Shown piece after piece: positions 63,189-64,000 of a stretch of 64,000 nt of DNA. This stretch comes from Eremophila alpestris peregrina (lineage: Eukaryota; Chordata; Aves; Passeriformes; Alaudidae). The position numbers were made by a program, and so were the translations under genes. The notes under the pieces were generated by a model. The model was not told the origin of the DNA. It made no database searches and saw nothing but the letters and a program-made list of their open reading frames with translations. Every line of letters begins with the position of its first letter. Position 1 is the stretch's first letter. The stretch covers positions 4,551,443-4,615,442 of the forward strand of contig WMCF01000055.1 of NCBI GenBank assembly GCA_009792885.1, read 5' to 3'.

Positions 63189-64000
63189 GAAAGGGATTCA
63201 GACGCTCTGAAGAGATTTCTTGCCATCTAAAATAAGATTAAGTATTTCGAAACCCTCAACACAATAAGGTTAAATAAGGTGCTTGAGAAACCTGCATATT
63301 AAGGTATTTCTCTATAATGAGCCAGCCTAGGATGACCTATCTTTATATGATTTTTCTATATGATTGCCCCTTTACCCAAGGAACTTTTTGTGGGGTAGAG
63401 GCACGAGTACCTTTTCAAAAAGAGATTAACTATGGCCAGGACTGACTGAGTACCTGAGAATGTAGGCTAAGCTCTTCATGTCTCATTCCTCCATCTTAAA
63501 AATATTCTATTATTCTTGAAGGAACAAGGCTAATGTCAAGAAAACTTGCCAGAATTTATTCTAGATAGTTCAGTCACTTTCTTTAAGGCCTAAAAGACGA
63601 CTCTTTTCTGCTGTGCCACGCTGATGAATAAAGATTAAAGATGCCAAGGCAGATTTTTGGATTACCCAAAGCACACGCTTTGCAAGAGTTCCAAGTGTTG
63701 TGTTCTGGCTCTAATACACAACAGGAAATTAAATCAGAAATACCCACCAAAAATAAGACAGTGTTAAGAAATGTACCATCAAGACAAAAACACTTGCTAT
63801 TTTATACTTGACAATGGCAAAATGAGATCCCAAGGTGAAGAGCATTATATTGAGAAAAATATCTTTGCTTCATCTTATGTATTGGAATGGTCTTCAAGTT
63901 TTACTGAAGTAAACAAAACTTAGAAAACAGTCCTCTATTTTGATAGCATCACACTTCTGAGAAGCCGCTGCAGCAGCCAGGGTAAACCTAAAGTATAAGA
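63189..64000. other. AT-rich DNA, no gene seen
   Basis: Nothing recognised up to the end of the window. Confidence 0.5.

Noticed and set aside
1..64000. CRISPR arrays, operons, prophage or other bacterial systems
   Set aside because: No direct-repeat/spacer array or densely packed long genes. The repeats and composition are avian.

Overview
This is AT-rich eukaryotic DNA, most likely from a passerine bird. The evidence is the repeat content. There are three CR1 LINE fragments with typical avian 3' ends, several avian endogenous retrovirus LTRs of the ERVK (6-bp target duplication) and ERVL-like (5-bp) types, and a tRNA-Ile-headed SINE with a CR1-like tail matching TguSINE1, a family known from passerines. 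Nearly all open reading frames are short chance frames. No protein-coding gene could be named. A few weak exon-like pieces are flagged, and the window is best read as intergenic or deep-intronic sequence.

Layout. 0-7 kb: a CR1 fragment (298-410), then an old plus-strand LTR ending near 3838, followed by a primer-binding site matching tRNA-Gly. 7-12 kb: a 43-bp minisatellite, three weak exon-like pieces (7924-8154, 8810-8923, 11424-11524), a decayed plus-strand LTR with ~50-bp internal repeats (10250-10805), and a minus-strand ERVK solo LTR (10881-11290) flanked by CATACA. 12-33 kb: mostly unique AT-rich DNA with an ERVK solo LTR flanked by GAGGAT (17613-17914), an A-B-A' duplication (26911-27369), the SINE (28715-28850) and a GC-richer patch (31130-31500). 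33-36 kb: two solo LTRs of one family in opposite orientation (33648-34294 and 35597-36234), each with its own 5-bp target duplication.

37.5-38.2 kb is a probable unclassified repeat. 38-48 kb is unique AT-rich DNA. At 48887-48994 a 45-bp sequence is duplicated around 18 bases of the Tn5 mosaic end used in Nextera libraries, which is almost certainly an assembly artefact. 50.5-52.8 kb holds a broken minus-strand ERV: an LTR-like piece, an RNase H-side pol remnant, a plus-strand LTR inserted into it, a reverse transcriptase remnant with a stop, frameshifts and an internal deletion, more probable ERV interior, and a CR1 tail. 55728-56160 is the best CR1 copy. The rest to 64 kb is unique AT-rich DNA.

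No new gene system was found. The most useful observations are the adapter artefact, the LTR structures with exact target duplications, the tRNA-Gly primer-binding site and the nested, broken ERV. Repeat family names rest on recognition from memory; the target duplications, terminal repeats and duplications are read directly from the sequence.
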